10,814 nucleotides of DNA from Sulfonitrofixus sp039714575. GTDB taxonomy: Bacteria; Campylobacterota; Campylobacteria; Campylobacterales; Sulfurimonadaceae. A program made the position numbers and the translations under genes. The notes beneath the pieces were generated by a model. The model was not told where the DNA came from. It was given only the letters and a program-made list of their open reading frames with translations, and ran no database searches. How positions within the stretch are numbered: position 1 is the first letter of the stretch; each line of letters starts with the position of its first letter. Location: assembly GCA_039714575.1 (NCBI GenBank), contig JBDLJE010000074.1, positions 1 to 10,814 of the forward strand. The letters run 5' to 3'. Shown here piece after piece: positions 1 to 5,849 of this stretch.

Positions 1-174
1 CCTTTTCAAGCTCTCTTCGTTTGTGGACGGGAATTATAGAGAAGATATGCTTAGAAGTTTCTTAGAAGGGGAAAGAATGCTGCAATTTCTTTTTTGGATC
101 ATATCTCTTCTATATATAGTAGTCAATTTGCAATACAAATGTAATGACTTTTTTTTCCATATATAATAGTAGTC
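1..174. other. window-edge intergenic region with promoter elements
   Basis: No gene can be supported here. One plus frame (2-166) stays open for 54 codons, but it runs through the AT-rich promoter area and resembles nothing I know. On the minus strand a TATAAT (38 to 33) could drive a gene leaving the window to the left. The right half holds the AGTCA/TGACT boxes and the T-tract/TATAAT promoter of the gene at 175. Confidence 0.5.
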
Positions 175-175
175 A
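111..175. repeat. AGTCA/TGACT box array with direct repeat TATATA(A)TAGTAGTCA
   Basis: TATATATAGTAGTCA at 111-125 is repeated nearly exactly at 160-175, where one extra A turns it into a TATAAT box and its last base is the A of the start codon at 175. Between them lies TGACT (145-149), the reverse complement of AGTCA at 121-125. ATTTG (126-130) and CAAAT (136-140) are also inverted, so 121-149 can form an imperfect hairpin followed by a run of T. This could be an operator array, or a weak terminator for something upstream. The arrangement is seen; the function is inferred. Confidence 0.45.
149..175 (+). promoter_or_regulatory. promoter giving a probably leaderless mRNA
   Basis: A T-tract (149-156) is followed by a perfect TATAAT at 162-167. 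Transcription would start about 7 bases downstream, at or next to the ATG at 175. There is no Shine-Dalgarno sequence before that ATG and no other start early in the frame. T-tract plus -10 without a clear -35 is the usual epsilonproteobacterial sigma-70 pattern. Confidence 0.55.
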
Positions 176-552
176 TGAACAAAACATTAGGAAACTGCCC
201 ATATTGTCAAGAAGGAAGTGTAGAGGTTCGTAAGATCGAAGTTGAAGGTAAGCCTACCAAGCTCTATGCCTGTTCCAATGCACACTGGAGTTTTGAACAT
301 GACATAGCAGAGCTTACAAAGGAGTCCACCTGCTCTTTTCGTATCTTTCAGAATAGCCTGCTTCGTTGGAATAAAAAGGCCATAGGTGAGAGAGAGGTCC
401 GTACACTGTTAGACGAGGAGCAGGTCAAGGTACGACTCTATAGTACAAAAGCAAAAAAAGAGTACTACAAATGGTTAGTGCTGGATGAAGAGTACGGGTG
501 TTCAGTTGTTTGGGATGTTTTTATCGATCCTGATGAGGATGATAAAGAGTAG
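175..552 (+). CDS. zinc-ribbon protein resembling a topoisomerase C-terminal repeat
   Basis: This 125-aa protein opens with CPYC (C8, C11), followed by C33 and H37, a plausible single zinc ribbon. The rest (about residues 60-115) has the outline of the C-terminal repeat found after type IA topoisomerase domains: a short helix, an LL turn (78-79), then strands with a KEYYKWLVLD stretch near 95-104. That resemblance is from memory and weak. No catalytic topoisomerase domain is present, so it would be a free-standing nucleic-acid-binding or accessory module. The tail is acidic (DPDEDDKE). The ATG at 175 has no ribosome-binding site but sits directly behind a TATAAT, so initiation is probably leaderless. 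It ends 2 bases from the stop of the opposing small gene. Coding is fairly sure, function is not. Confidence 0.75.
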   Translation: MNKTLGNCPYCQEGSVEVRKIEVEGKPTKLYACSNAHWSFEHDIAELTKESTCSFRIFQNSLLRWNKKAIGEREVRTLLDEEQVKVRLYSTKAKKEYYKWLVLDEEYGCSVVWDVFIDPDEDDKE

Positions 553-566
553 ACTTACTCTTTATC
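541..566. repeat. perfect inverted repeat spanning two convergent stop codons
   Basis: GATAAAGAGT (541-550) and ACTCTTTATC (557-566) are exact reverse complements around the 6-base loop AGACTT. The repeat contains the last codons and stop of both convergent genes, so both proteins end in Asp-Lys-Glu. There is no T-run on either side, so it is a poor match to a classical intrinsic terminator, but it could stop or stabilise transcripts from both directions. Confidence 0.6.
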
Positions 567-731
567 GGGAGAAGCTTCGCTATTTTCCAATTTATAAAAG
601 TTTAAAATATCTTCTTCTAAAACAAGTCGGCAGAACTCGGGCTCTTTACCCATCGCCTCTAGCTCGATGACCAGTTCAATGATCTCTTGTTTTAGACGGA
701 CTTCAGGGGTGACATAACCGCAAGCGCCCAT
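555..731 (-). CDS. 58-aa small protein of unknown function
   Basis: A 58-codon frame starts with ATG at 731 and stops with TAA at 555. The protein begins MGACGYVTPEVR and is largely predicted helix (about residues 10-48) with many Glu and Leu; it has Cys4 and Cys34 and no membrane segment. It begins 6 bases after the stop of the exonuclease gene on the same strand, so it is probably the last gene of that operon. The ribosome-binding site is weak, so translation may be coupled. Its codon use resembles its neighbours. It does not resemble a family I can name. Its 3' end faces the gene ending at 552 with only 2 bases between the stops. Confidence 0.65.
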   Translation of the reverse strand: MGACGYVTPEVRLKQEIIELVIELEAMGKEPEFCRLVLEEDILNFYKLENSEASPDKE

Positions 732-737
732 TTTTAT

Positions 738-1628
738 CTATTGACCGATATCAGCAAGTGCTTTAGTAACGGCCTCTTTCAGCTCAGGAGAGATACGGTC
801 CGCTTTGTCACGGATCCACTTAAGAAAACCCGGGTCTTTTTCTGCGACTTCTGCCGGTGTCTCACCACGGTACTTCGCAAATGGAATAGTGATCTTGATC
901 TGCGACTTGGTGTCAGCCATGATCTTCTCCATCGTATAACGAAGGTCGCCATCAAGATCAAACGTATCTATCATGTATTGAAGTGAGTTACGATCGTTCA
1001 GTGCGATCTCTTCGAAGGTCTTGCCTTTATGTTTACCAAATGTCATGATGTCGAGCATGATCGGTGCAGAACAGAGTTCCATCATCTCGTCACGCTCTTG
1101 TCCGTCAGCAAGAAGATGGTCTAAAAAGAGTTTTAGCACAACAACATCGCCCAATGCGTCGTGCGCGCGTACTTCAACACCCAACTCTTTTATAAGTTCA
1201 GGCTCTTTTTTGTACAGCCCCAGTTCATAACGTTTATGCTGTAGACCGTGTGGCGTCTGCAGTGCATACTTTTTACGCAGTATACGGTACGTATCGATCA
1301 GGTTCATCACAGAGGTAAAACCCTCTTTAGCCAACATCGCTTCGTCAAACTCGGCATTTTGGATGACCATGATGTTCTCAGGCACATTAAGTTCATTCAG
1401 ACGCGCAAAGGCTTTTGTATCAACACAAGCCGGCTTGCCTTCCAACATCTCAGGCGTGATGTTGTGAATAGCCATAGAGTCGAACTTTGTCGGCACCGGT
1501 GCCGTACAGAGATCATCATGCATCTCCAAGATGTTTCCATCCATGTCCGTCACCAGGTAACTTAGTTGAATAATACGATCTTCTTCGTCTACTCCCGTTG
1601 TCTCTGTATCTAATATAATATATTTCAA
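738..1628 (-). CDS. DEDDh 3'-5' exonuclease with two ExoX-like C-terminal repeats
   Basis: This 296-aa protein carries the RNase T/DnaQ-type exonuclease motifs: Exo I DTETTG (D7, E9), Exo II NAEFD (D95) and Exo III HDALGD (H156, D161), so all metal-binding acids and the general-base histidine are present. It should remove nucleotides from 3' ends of DNA or RNA using two metal ions in the cytoplasm. After residue 190 two copies of a short module follow, FGKHKGKTFEEIA near 197-209 and a matching FAKYRGETPAEVAE near 250-263, each ending in a hydrophobic xxYMI/xxWIR helix. This resembles the C-terminal module of exodeoxyribonuclease X-like proteins and may bind DNA. The start is TTG at 1628, chosen because AAGGA (1638-1634) lies 5 bases upstream and no other start exists in the frame. 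It is probably co-transcribed with the gene upstream (1716-2090) and the 58-aa gene downstream. Proofreading versus repair role cannot be decided. Confidence 0.85.
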   Translation of the reverse strand: MKYIILDTETTGVDEEDRIIQLSYLVTDMDGNILEMHDDLCTAPVPTKFDSMAIHNITPEMLEGKPACVDTKAFARLNELNVPENIMVIQNAEFDEAMLAKEGFTSVMNLIDTYRILRKKYALQTPHGLQHKRYELGLYKKEPELIKELGVEVRAHDALGDVVVLKLFLDHLLADGQERDEMMELCSAPIMLDIMTFGKHKGKTFEEIALNDRNSLQYMIDTFDLDGDLRYTMEKIMADTKSQIKITIPFAKYRGETPAEVAEKDPGFLKWIRDKADRISPELKEAVTKALADIGQ

Positions 1629-1638
1629 TTTTTTCCTT
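1629..1638 (-). promoter_or_regulatory. ribosome-binding site setting a TTG start
   Basis: On the minus strand AAGGA (1638-1634) precedes TTG (1628-1626) with a 5-base A spacer. The frame upstream remains open to the TAA at 1718-1716 but contains no ATG, GTG or TTG, so TTG at 1628 is the only credible start. Confidence 0.75.
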
Positions 1639-1698
1639 TTAATTGTGGGCAGCTCTAGAAACCCTAGTCGTACTGAGTACAGTTTCCAGATTTGCCCT
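1637..1698 (-). ncRNA. structured leader element, copy A (unknown family)
   Basis: Minus-strand RNA can pair GGGCA (1697-1693) with TGCCC (1651-1647) and CTGGAAAC (1689-1682) with GTTTCTAG (1662-1655, one G-U pair), leaving a loop with GTACTcAGTAC and ACGACTAGG. The core ACGACTAGGGTTT (1671-1659), then TAGAG and TGCCC, then AATTAAAA (1644-1637), recurs at 7254-7289 on the plus strand. It lies in the 87-base gap before the exonuclease and ends at its ribosome-binding site, which suggests a cis-regulatory leader. It could also be a dispersed repeat. No known riboswitch was recognised. Confidence 0.45.
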
Positions 1699-1715
1699 GC
1701 GACATTGTATCGCGT

Positions 1716-2090
1716 TTATTCCCAATCTTTAAACTTTGACGAGGTGTGTTTGTCTTTTTTATATTGACGCTGGTTCACACTTTTTTCGATCTGGTTGGCA
1801 CTGTACAGAAGGTCTTTTTTAATCTCATCGATCTCTTTGTCAGAGTCACGATACAAGACGATCTTCTCTACAAGTTTTTCAAGTTCATTAAACTCGCCCT
1901 TGTAGAGTGCTATTTTTTCAATACGGTCCAGATAGCGGCGATTATTATCGACCTTTTTGTTGAACACCTCTTTGGTCGGTTCATCGACCTTCGTCAGGTA
2001 GTTGACAATACTGCCGGTAAAACGCTCCAACACACGAATATAACGCAGCCGTTTTGTATTATCTTCACGCTTGCTTGAGACTTTTGCCAT
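1716..2090 (-). CDS. lysine-rich helical hypothetical protein
   Basis: This 124-aa protein is strongly charged and mostly predicted helix, with heptad-like Leu/Ile spacing from about residue 45 to 105 (for example in LDRIEKIALYKGEFNELEK) that could make a coiled coil. The N-terminal 15 and C-terminal 20 residues are basic and probably flexible. There is no signal peptide, membrane segment, cysteine or catalytic motif. It is the first gene on this strand before the exonuclease, 87 bases away, with the structured element A between them. A good promoter (TTGTGT, 17 bases, TATAAT) lies just upstream, but there is no strong ribosome-binding site before the ATG at 2090. I do not recognise the family; a nucleic-acid or partner-binding role would be a guess. 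Confidence 0.7.
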   Translation of the reverse strand: MAKVSSKREDNTKRLRYIRVLERFTGSIVNYLTKVDEPTKEVFNKKVDNNRRYLDRIEKIALYKGEFNELEKLVEKIVLYRDSDKEIDEIKKDLLYSANQIEKSVNQRQYKKDKHTSSKFKDWE

Positions 2091-2127
2091 TTAAAGTAAT
2101 CTTTATTATCAATTTACATTTTAGTTG

Positions 2128-2133
2128 TACAAT
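2128..2133 (+). promoter_or_regulatory. possible -10 box for the rhodanese gene
   Basis: TACAAT at 2128-2133 matches TATAAT in five of six positions and would give a leader of about 20 bases before the ATG at 2160. No -35 is apparent. It overlaps the divergent promoter's -10, so the two directions may compete. Confidence 0.3.
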
Positions 2134-2160
2134 TATAGCAATTTTCTACAAGGTACACAA
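2132..2160 (-). promoter_or_regulatory. minus-strand promoter for the gene at 2090
   Basis: Reading leftwards, TTGTGT (2160-2155) and a perfect TATAAT (2137-2132) are separated by 17 bases. Transcription would start near 2125, giving a leader of about 35 bases. It overlaps the ribosome-binding site and the start codon of the divergent rhodanese gene. Confidence 0.6.
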
Positions 2161-2558
2161 TGAAATATATTATTACATTCATGTTAGTTTTAGCACCTCT
2201 TTTACATGCTGAGTATAAGGCAGAACCCTTTACAAAAAAATTGATCGAGAATAAAGTGCCTATTGTTGATATCAGGACTCCGGAAGAGTGGAAAGAGACA
2301 GGCCTTGTCAAAGGCTCTATTCCTATTCAGTTTTTCAACGAACTCGGTCAATACGATATACCTGCATTTTTAAAAGAGTTGAATGCTAAAGTTGACACAA
2401 CTAAAGAGTTTGCGTTGATCTGTCGTACCGGCAGCCGTACGGGGATGGTCGGCATGTTTTTGTCAGATAAACTTAAATATAAGGTCATCGATATTCAAGG
2501 CGGCATTATAGATGCATATATGCTGCACGCACCTATTGTTCCCTACAAAGGCAACTAA
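2160..2558 (+). CDS. exported rhodanese-domain protein
   Basis: This 132-aa protein begins with a hydrophobic leader, MKYIITFMLVLAPLLHA, which looks like a signal peptide cleaved after A17, so the domain should act in the periplasm. A single rhodanese domain follows: the entry motif IVDIRTPEEW (35-44), then the active-site loop CRTGSRT with catalytic Cys88 (88-94), then IDIQGGI (110-116). Rhodaneses of this type carry a persulfide on the loop cysteine and transfer sulfur or act as redox or sensing modules; the acceptor here is unknown. The start has AAGGT (2150-2154) 5 bases upstream. A 37-aa membrane protein starts at the base after its stop codon, so the two are probably made together. A periplasmic rhodanese fits a sulfur-metabolising lifestyle but does not prove it. 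Confidence 0.85.
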   Translation: MKYIITFMLVLAPLLHAEYKAEPFTKKLIENKVPIVDIRTPEEWKETGLVKGSIPIQFFNELGQYDIPAFLKELNAKVDTTKEFALICRTGSRTGMVGMFLSDKLKYKVIDIQGGIIDAYMLHAPIVPYKGN

Positions 2559-2672
2559 ATGAAGATGGCGAAATTCATCTTCGCCTTGGTACTTCGTATT
2601 GTCATTACCTTTGGGCTCATTGCCCTTATTGTATATCTTCTCTGGGCTTTTCTTTATTGGTTACTCGTCTAA
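2559..2672 (+). CDS. 37-aa single-pass membrane protein
   Basis: The ATG at 2559 directly follows the TAA of the rhodanese gene (2556-2558), with AAAGG (2547-2551) 7 bases upstream inside that gene. The 37-residue product starts MKMAKF and is then almost wholly hydrophobic: about residues 6-37 form one, possibly two short, membrane helices rich in Leu, Ile, Val and Trp, with only Arg13 charged in the interior. A start at the second ATG (2565) is possible. Tight coupling suggests it partners or anchors the exported rhodanese, but nothing in the sequence shows this. It stops 10 bases short of the opposing SUI1-like gene. Short length limits certainty, though codon use and start context support a real gene. 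Confidence 0.6.
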   Translation: MKMAKFIFALVLRIVITFGLIALIVYLLWAFLYWLLV

Positions 2673-2681
2673 ACAGGGAGA

Positions 2682-3023
2682 TCACCTCTTTTTAAAACGA
2701 TACTCCAGTGCTTCAAGCTGCTCACGAAGTTTTAGCTGAATGTCCCCCTGGAGCTCAAGAAGATCCTCACTGACCGTTCCACCGCAGCCCAGCCTCTTTT
2801 TCAATGTCTTCAACAACACTTTTAGGTCATCTTTCTCCAGAGAAAAAGGGCCGACCAGGGTCACAACCTTGCCTCTGCGTTTCTCTTTATGTAAGACAAG
2901 TTGATGTTTTGAAGGTTCCAAGGTCTCAGAAAATACGCTTTTTCGTTTCTCTGTGACAACGTTCCAGTCACTGTCATCGAAGTCAGCACCGATCTGAAGG
3001 TCAAGTTTTTTACCACGGCTCAT
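2682..3023 (-). CDS. yciH: SUI1/YciH-family translation initiation factor-like protein
   Basis: This 113-aa protein matches the eIF1/SUI1 family that bacteria carry as YciH. The N-terminal 35 residues are an acidic, probably unstructured lead; the SUI1 fold follows from about residue 40, with HKEKRRGKVVTLVGPF (45-60), the diagnostic KKRLGCGGTV loop (75-84) and LQGD (91-94). In eukaryotes the family helps choose the start codon on the small ribosomal subunit; the bacterial role is less clear. It is the last gene of an overlapping cassette: its ATG shares the ATGA with the stop of the DUF1653 gene, and AGGAG (3033-3029) sits 5 bases ahead. Co-transcription with an ABC-F ribosome ATPase supports a translational role. 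Identification is firm, function inferred from family. Confidence 0.9.
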   Translation of the reverse strand: MSRGKKLDLQIGADFDDSDWNVVTEKRKSVFSETLEPSKHQLVLHKEKRRGKVVTLVGPFSLEKDDLKVLLKTLKKRLGCGGTVSEDLLELQGDIQLKLREQLEALEYRFKKR

Positions 3024-3238
3024 CTTGTCTCCTCGCTGACAAACTCAAAACGGGGCATACAGAGCCCATCAACATTGACACTTTCTGTAAACATCTTCAG
3101 AGGGCGTACCCATAGACCTCTTTCGCCGTAAAGAGCGCGGTATAGCACCATCTCTTCTTCCGTCTCAGAGTGGCGAACAATGTCGATCACCTCGTATTGA
3201 TTGCCTTTGTAGTGCTGGTAAAGACCTTTTTTAAGCAC
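3020..3238 (-). CDS. DUF1653-family small protein
   Basis: The 72-aa product shows the DUF1653 pattern: G-x-Y-x-H-Y-K-G near the start, a YEVIDIVRHSETEE segment, then VLYRALYGERGLWVRP and a closing PRFEF. The fold is a small beta-rich domain of unknown function. The start is taken as GTG at 3238 because conservation begins there (LKKGLYQHYKGN); an ATG further upstream at 3280 would add 14 residues that merely read through the neighbouring gene in another frame. With GTG the gene overlaps the stop of the FAH-like gene by 8 bases, and it overlaps the SUI1-like ATG by 4, so all three are probably translationally coupled. It has no cysteine-based metal site or membrane segment. Confidence 0.85.
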   Translation of the reverse strand: MLKKGLYQHYKGNQYEVIDIVRHSETEEEMVLYRALYGERGLWVRPLKMFTESVNVDGLCMPRFEFVSEETR

Positions 3239-4064
3239 GCTTGACTCTCTGCACCAAAGCACTGACGCCCGGTGCCTCAAACTCGCCCTTTTGTGCCATC
3301 ATCATGATCGGGTTTGTGCAGTAAAGCTCATTGTCATAAACAACAACGATCACCTCATCACCCTCTTGTAAAAATCTCTTCTCGCCATACGGTGTGTAGC
3401 GTGTCGCACCGATACTGATCACTGCTTTTTCAGGGTAACCCGCTTTTTCGATGTACCCGATCAACGGCTCAAGCGGACCGTAGTCGACTTGACTGTTGAT
3501 CTGATTGGTCATCCAGTCGATCAGTTTCTGGTAAAAGAAGCTGTATCCGCTCAGTTCGACATCTTCGCCGTACCGCATCATCATATCTTGTCCGCGCACA
3601 AAACTGCAGATGCGCCAGTGGTCGAGCATACTGCCCTCTTCAAACTTGTCGATATCGATAAGCGTAGAGCTTAGACCTTTGCTCGCAGACCCCCAGTTCT
3701 TCTTCTCAGAGATCTTTTTAGCACCCTCTTTACGGATAGAGCAGTCGTTATAGGCACCAAACTGTTTTGGTGTGATGGCCGCTACTTTGCCATTTTCATA
3801 GCTAATATCACAGACGAGACCGACTTCCGGTTCTGCTTGAATATTAAGTGTCTCATCATCGGGAAGTATGATCGTGTCGTCAGAGAGAGGGTAGATACCC
3901 AGCTGATTGTCAAAGCCCGGAATATAAAAAGGGAACATACCTTTGGGGCCGTTTGGATCTTCAGTGATGACATCTTTAAAGTCTTCAAGCTCACCCGCCT
4001 GCTCTAAATGCAGTGCAAAGTTACCGGCAATACCGAGACCTAGATAACTTTTATACTTCTCCAT
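3231..4064 (-). CDS. FAH-fold-like protein (possibly DUF5718)
   Basis: This 277-aa protein has the outline of the fumarylacetoacetate hydrolase fold: an E-x-E strand pair (E78, E80 in AEPEVGLV), then FGAYNDCSIR (102-111) and KKNWGSASKG (121-130), and a C-terminal GATRYTPYGEK...FLQEGDEV (219-237) that resembles the usual G-T-P...L-x-x-G-D closing motif. The metal-binding acids look only partly conserved, so a standard hydrolase activity is uncertain. I recall a similar Campylobacterota family named DUF5718, but cannot check it. It overlaps the ABC-F gene by 14 bases at its start (ATG at 4064) and the DUF1653 gene by 8 at its end, so it belongs to the translation-linked cassette although its chemistry would not have predicted that. 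No signal peptide. Confidence 0.75.
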   Translation of the reverse strand: MEKYKSYLGLGIAGNFALHLEQAGELEDFKDVITEDPNGPKGMFPFYIPGFDNQLGIYPLSDDTIILPDDETLNIQAEPEVGLVCDISYENGKVAAITPKQFGAYNDCSIRKEGAKKISEKKNWGSASKGLSSTLIDIDKFEEGSMLDHWRICSFVRGQDMMMRYGEDVELSGYSFFYQKLIDWMTNQINSQVDYGPLEPLIGYIEKAGYPEKAVISIGATRYTPYGEKRFLQEGDEVIVVVYDNELYCTNPIMMMAQKGEFEAPGVSALVQRVKRA

Positions 4065-5655
4065 TCTCTTTTGCCTCTACAAACTCTTCGTATGTTCCTT
4101 TGAAGTCAATATAAGTTCCATCCGCATGAAGCTCGATCACACGTGTAGCGAAAGCGTCAAGCAGCTCACGGTCATGAGACACACAGATAACGTTTCCTGT
4201 AAAGTTGTAAAGTGCTTCACCCAATGCGACGATCGCCTCAAGGTCAAGGTGGTTAGAAGGCTCATCGAGAACCAGGAAGTTCCCGTTTTCAAGCATCATT
4301 CTAGAGAGGATCATACGGTGTTTTTCACCACCGGAGATCTTCTCAACAGATTTTTCCTGCTGCTCACCGTTGAAAAGCATACGTCCAAGACAGTTGCGTA
4401 TTTCAGCAACGTCACCTTTAGGGTCAAAACCACGCAACCAGTCATAAAGCGTCCCATCACCTGAGATCGTGTCAGCTGCATCTTGCGGGAAGTAAGAGTT
4501 CTCGATCGTAGCTCCCCACGTCACTTCACCACGCATCGGTTTAAGTTCTTCCATCATGATCTTACACAGTGTTGTCTTACCCACACCATTGGCACCGATA
4601 AGGGCAATTTTCTCACCCGGTTCAAAGACAAGGTTCATGTCTTTTAGAACCTCAAGATCACCATAAGAGTGAGAGATGTTTTCAAGCGTAAGCGCTTCAT
4701 CACCCATTTGACGTTTTGGCTTGAAGACAATACTCGGGTCACGGCGTGATGATGGTTTAATGTCTTCGATGTTGAGTTTATCCAACTGTTTCTGACGTGA
4801 GGTAGCCTGTTTTGCTTTTGATGCATTGGCAGAGAAGCGACGAACAAAGGCTTCAAGGTCAGCTTTCTCTTTCTGTTTTTTAGCGGTGTCTACTTCAAGC
4901 TGTTTTGCCATGACTGTTGAGGCAATGTACCAGTCGTCATACGTACCCGTAAACTCACGGATCTTCTGAAAGTCCACATCCAGGATATTTGTTACAACTG
5001 CGTTAAGGAAGTGTCTATCATGAGAGATGACGACCAATGTACCTTCATGACGCTGCAACTCGTTCTCTAACCAGCCGATCGTCTCGATGTCCATGTTGTT
5101 GGTAGGCTCATCCAGAAACAGAACGTCCGGTTTCGGGAAAAGTACCTGCGCAAGAAGTACTTTGAATTTGTCTGAGTTCTTAAGAGAAGACATAAGGTTA
5201 TGATGTTCATCAGTAGGAATACCGACATTGGCCAGGATCTTACCGATCTGTGTTTCGTACTCATAAGTCGGGTCCTCTTCAACACTGATCATCTCAAGCT
5301 CACCTAGACGTTCATTGACCTTGTCGTCTTCGAAGTCGCCTGTCATATAGAGCTCTTCTTTCTCTTTGACCGCATCATAAAGACGTTTATTTCCGTAGAG
5401 AACCGCGTCCATGATCGTAAAATCTTCAAACGCAAACTGGTTCTGCCCAAGAACGCCCACTTTAAGACCGCTGCCGATGATCACTTCACCTTCAAACTCA
5501 GCGATCTCACCGCTAAGGATCTTCAAAAATGTTGTTTTACCGGCACCGTTAGCACCGATAAGACCATAGCGTTTGTGTTGGTCAAGTTTGATATTGATAT
5601 CTTCAAAAAGGACACGATTACCAAAGCGCATCGTCAAGTTCTGTGTTCTAACCAT
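4051..5655 (-). CDS. ybiT: ABC-F ATPase, YbiT type
   Basis: This 534-aa protein has two ATP-binding cassettes without a membrane domain. First cassette: Walker A GANGAGKT (34-41), Walker B VLFLDEP (178-184, E183) and SHDR (211-214). Linker: FVRRFSANASKAKQATSR (270-287), the P-site tRNA interaction region of ABC-F proteins. Second: GANGVGKT (354-361), signature SGGEK (441-445), Walker B LVLDEP (461-466) and SHDR (493-496). The sequence follows E. coli YbiT closely in length and linker, including the degenerate first signature (LKNSDKFKV near 158-166 in place of LSGGxxx). ABC-F proteins bind the ribosomal E site and relieve or tune stalled translation. The start is ATG at 5655 with AGAGAG upstream; an ATG at 5769 would add 38 unrelated residues. 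It heads the overlapping cassette ending with the SUI1-like factor. Confidence 0.92.
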   Translation of the reverse strand: MVRTQNLTMRFGNRVLFEDINIKLDQHKRYGLIGANGAGKTTFLKILSGEIAEFEGEVIIGSGLKVGVLGQNQFAFEDFTIMDAVLYGNKRLYDAVKEKEELYMTGDFEDDKVNERLGELEMISVEEDPTYEYETQIGKILANVGIPTDEHHNLMSSLKNSDKFKVLLAQVLFPKPDVLFLDEPTNNMDIETIGWLENELQRHEGTLVVISHDRHFLNAVVTNILDVDFQKIREFTGTYDDWYIASTVMAKQLEVDTAKKQKEKADLEAFVRRFSANASKAKQATSRQKQLDKLNIEDIKPSSRRDPSIVFKPKRQMGDEALTLENISHSYGDLEVLKDMNLVFEPGEKIALIGANGVGKTTLCKIMMEELKPMRGEVTWGATIENSYFPQDAADTISGDGTLYDWLRGFDPKGDVAEIRNCLGRMLFNGEQQEKSVEKISGGEKHRMILSRMMLENGNFLVLDEPSNHLDLEAIVALGEALYNFTGNVICVSHDRELLDAFATRVIELHADGTYIDFKGTYEEFVEAKENGEV

Positions 5656-5703
5656 AATTTCTCTCTTGTAGCACCACTGAAGGCTGCCATTAATATTTTC
5701 GCG

Positions 5704-5709
5704 ATTATA
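5704..5709 (-). promoter_or_regulatory. -10 box for the ybiT cassette
   Basis: A perfect TATAAT on the minus strand within GCTATAATCG. Transcription would start near 5697, about 42 bases before the ATG at 5655. There is no good -35. It shares the GCTATAAT context with the minus-strand promoter at 2132. Confidence 0.5.
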
Positions 5710-5713
5710 GCTA

Positions 5714-5731
5714 AAGGGAGGTAATATTTTG
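5714..5731 (+). promoter_or_regulatory. strong Shine-Dalgarno-like site before an in-frame TTG
   Basis: AAGGGAGGT (5714-5722) precedes TTG (5729-5731) by 6 bases, and the frame stays open for 40 codons into the PAS-GGDEF gene. If used, the protein would gain 40 residues. That stretch is AT-rich and does not look like the coding sequence after 5849, so I treat this as an alternative start. Confidence 0.3.
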
Positions 5732-5814
5732 GTTAGTTCTGGTCTGAAGTTGTTTTCAAAGCTCATCAAAACTTCATCGGTTCATAATAAAACAGGTCTC
5801 AAAAAAATTTCATC

Positions 5815-5849
5815 TTTTTTTCATAATCATCTGCTATTATTATTTATTA
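5815..5849 (+). promoter_or_regulatory. promoter giving a possibly leaderless mRNA for the GGDEF gene
   Basis: A T-tract (5815-5821) is followed by TATTAT (5835-5840), 8 bases before the ATG at 5849. The layout matches that in front of the gene at 175. No Shine-Dalgarno sequence is present before this ATG. Confidence 0.4.

Noticed and set aside
2..166. Plus-strand open frame of 54 codons from the window edge
   Set aside because: It runs through the T-tract and TATAAT of the next promoter, its second half is AT-rich and the product resembles nothing; chance or a partial gene cannot be separated, so it was not called.
158..188. Partial zinc-finger protein as a remnant of a broken topoisomerase gene
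   Set aside because: The frame is intact with its own promoter, and no topoisomerase catalytic motif is found in flanking frames, so it is treated as a complete small gene.
2673..2695. Intrinsic terminator between the small membrane gene and the SUI1-like gene
   Set aside because: A short T-run is present, but only 3-base complementary arms can be found.
5656..5769. Upstream ATG adding 38 residues to the ABC-F protein
   Set aside because: The added part has no ABC-F similarity, would include the TATAAT box, and the ATG at 5655 has its own ribosome-binding site.
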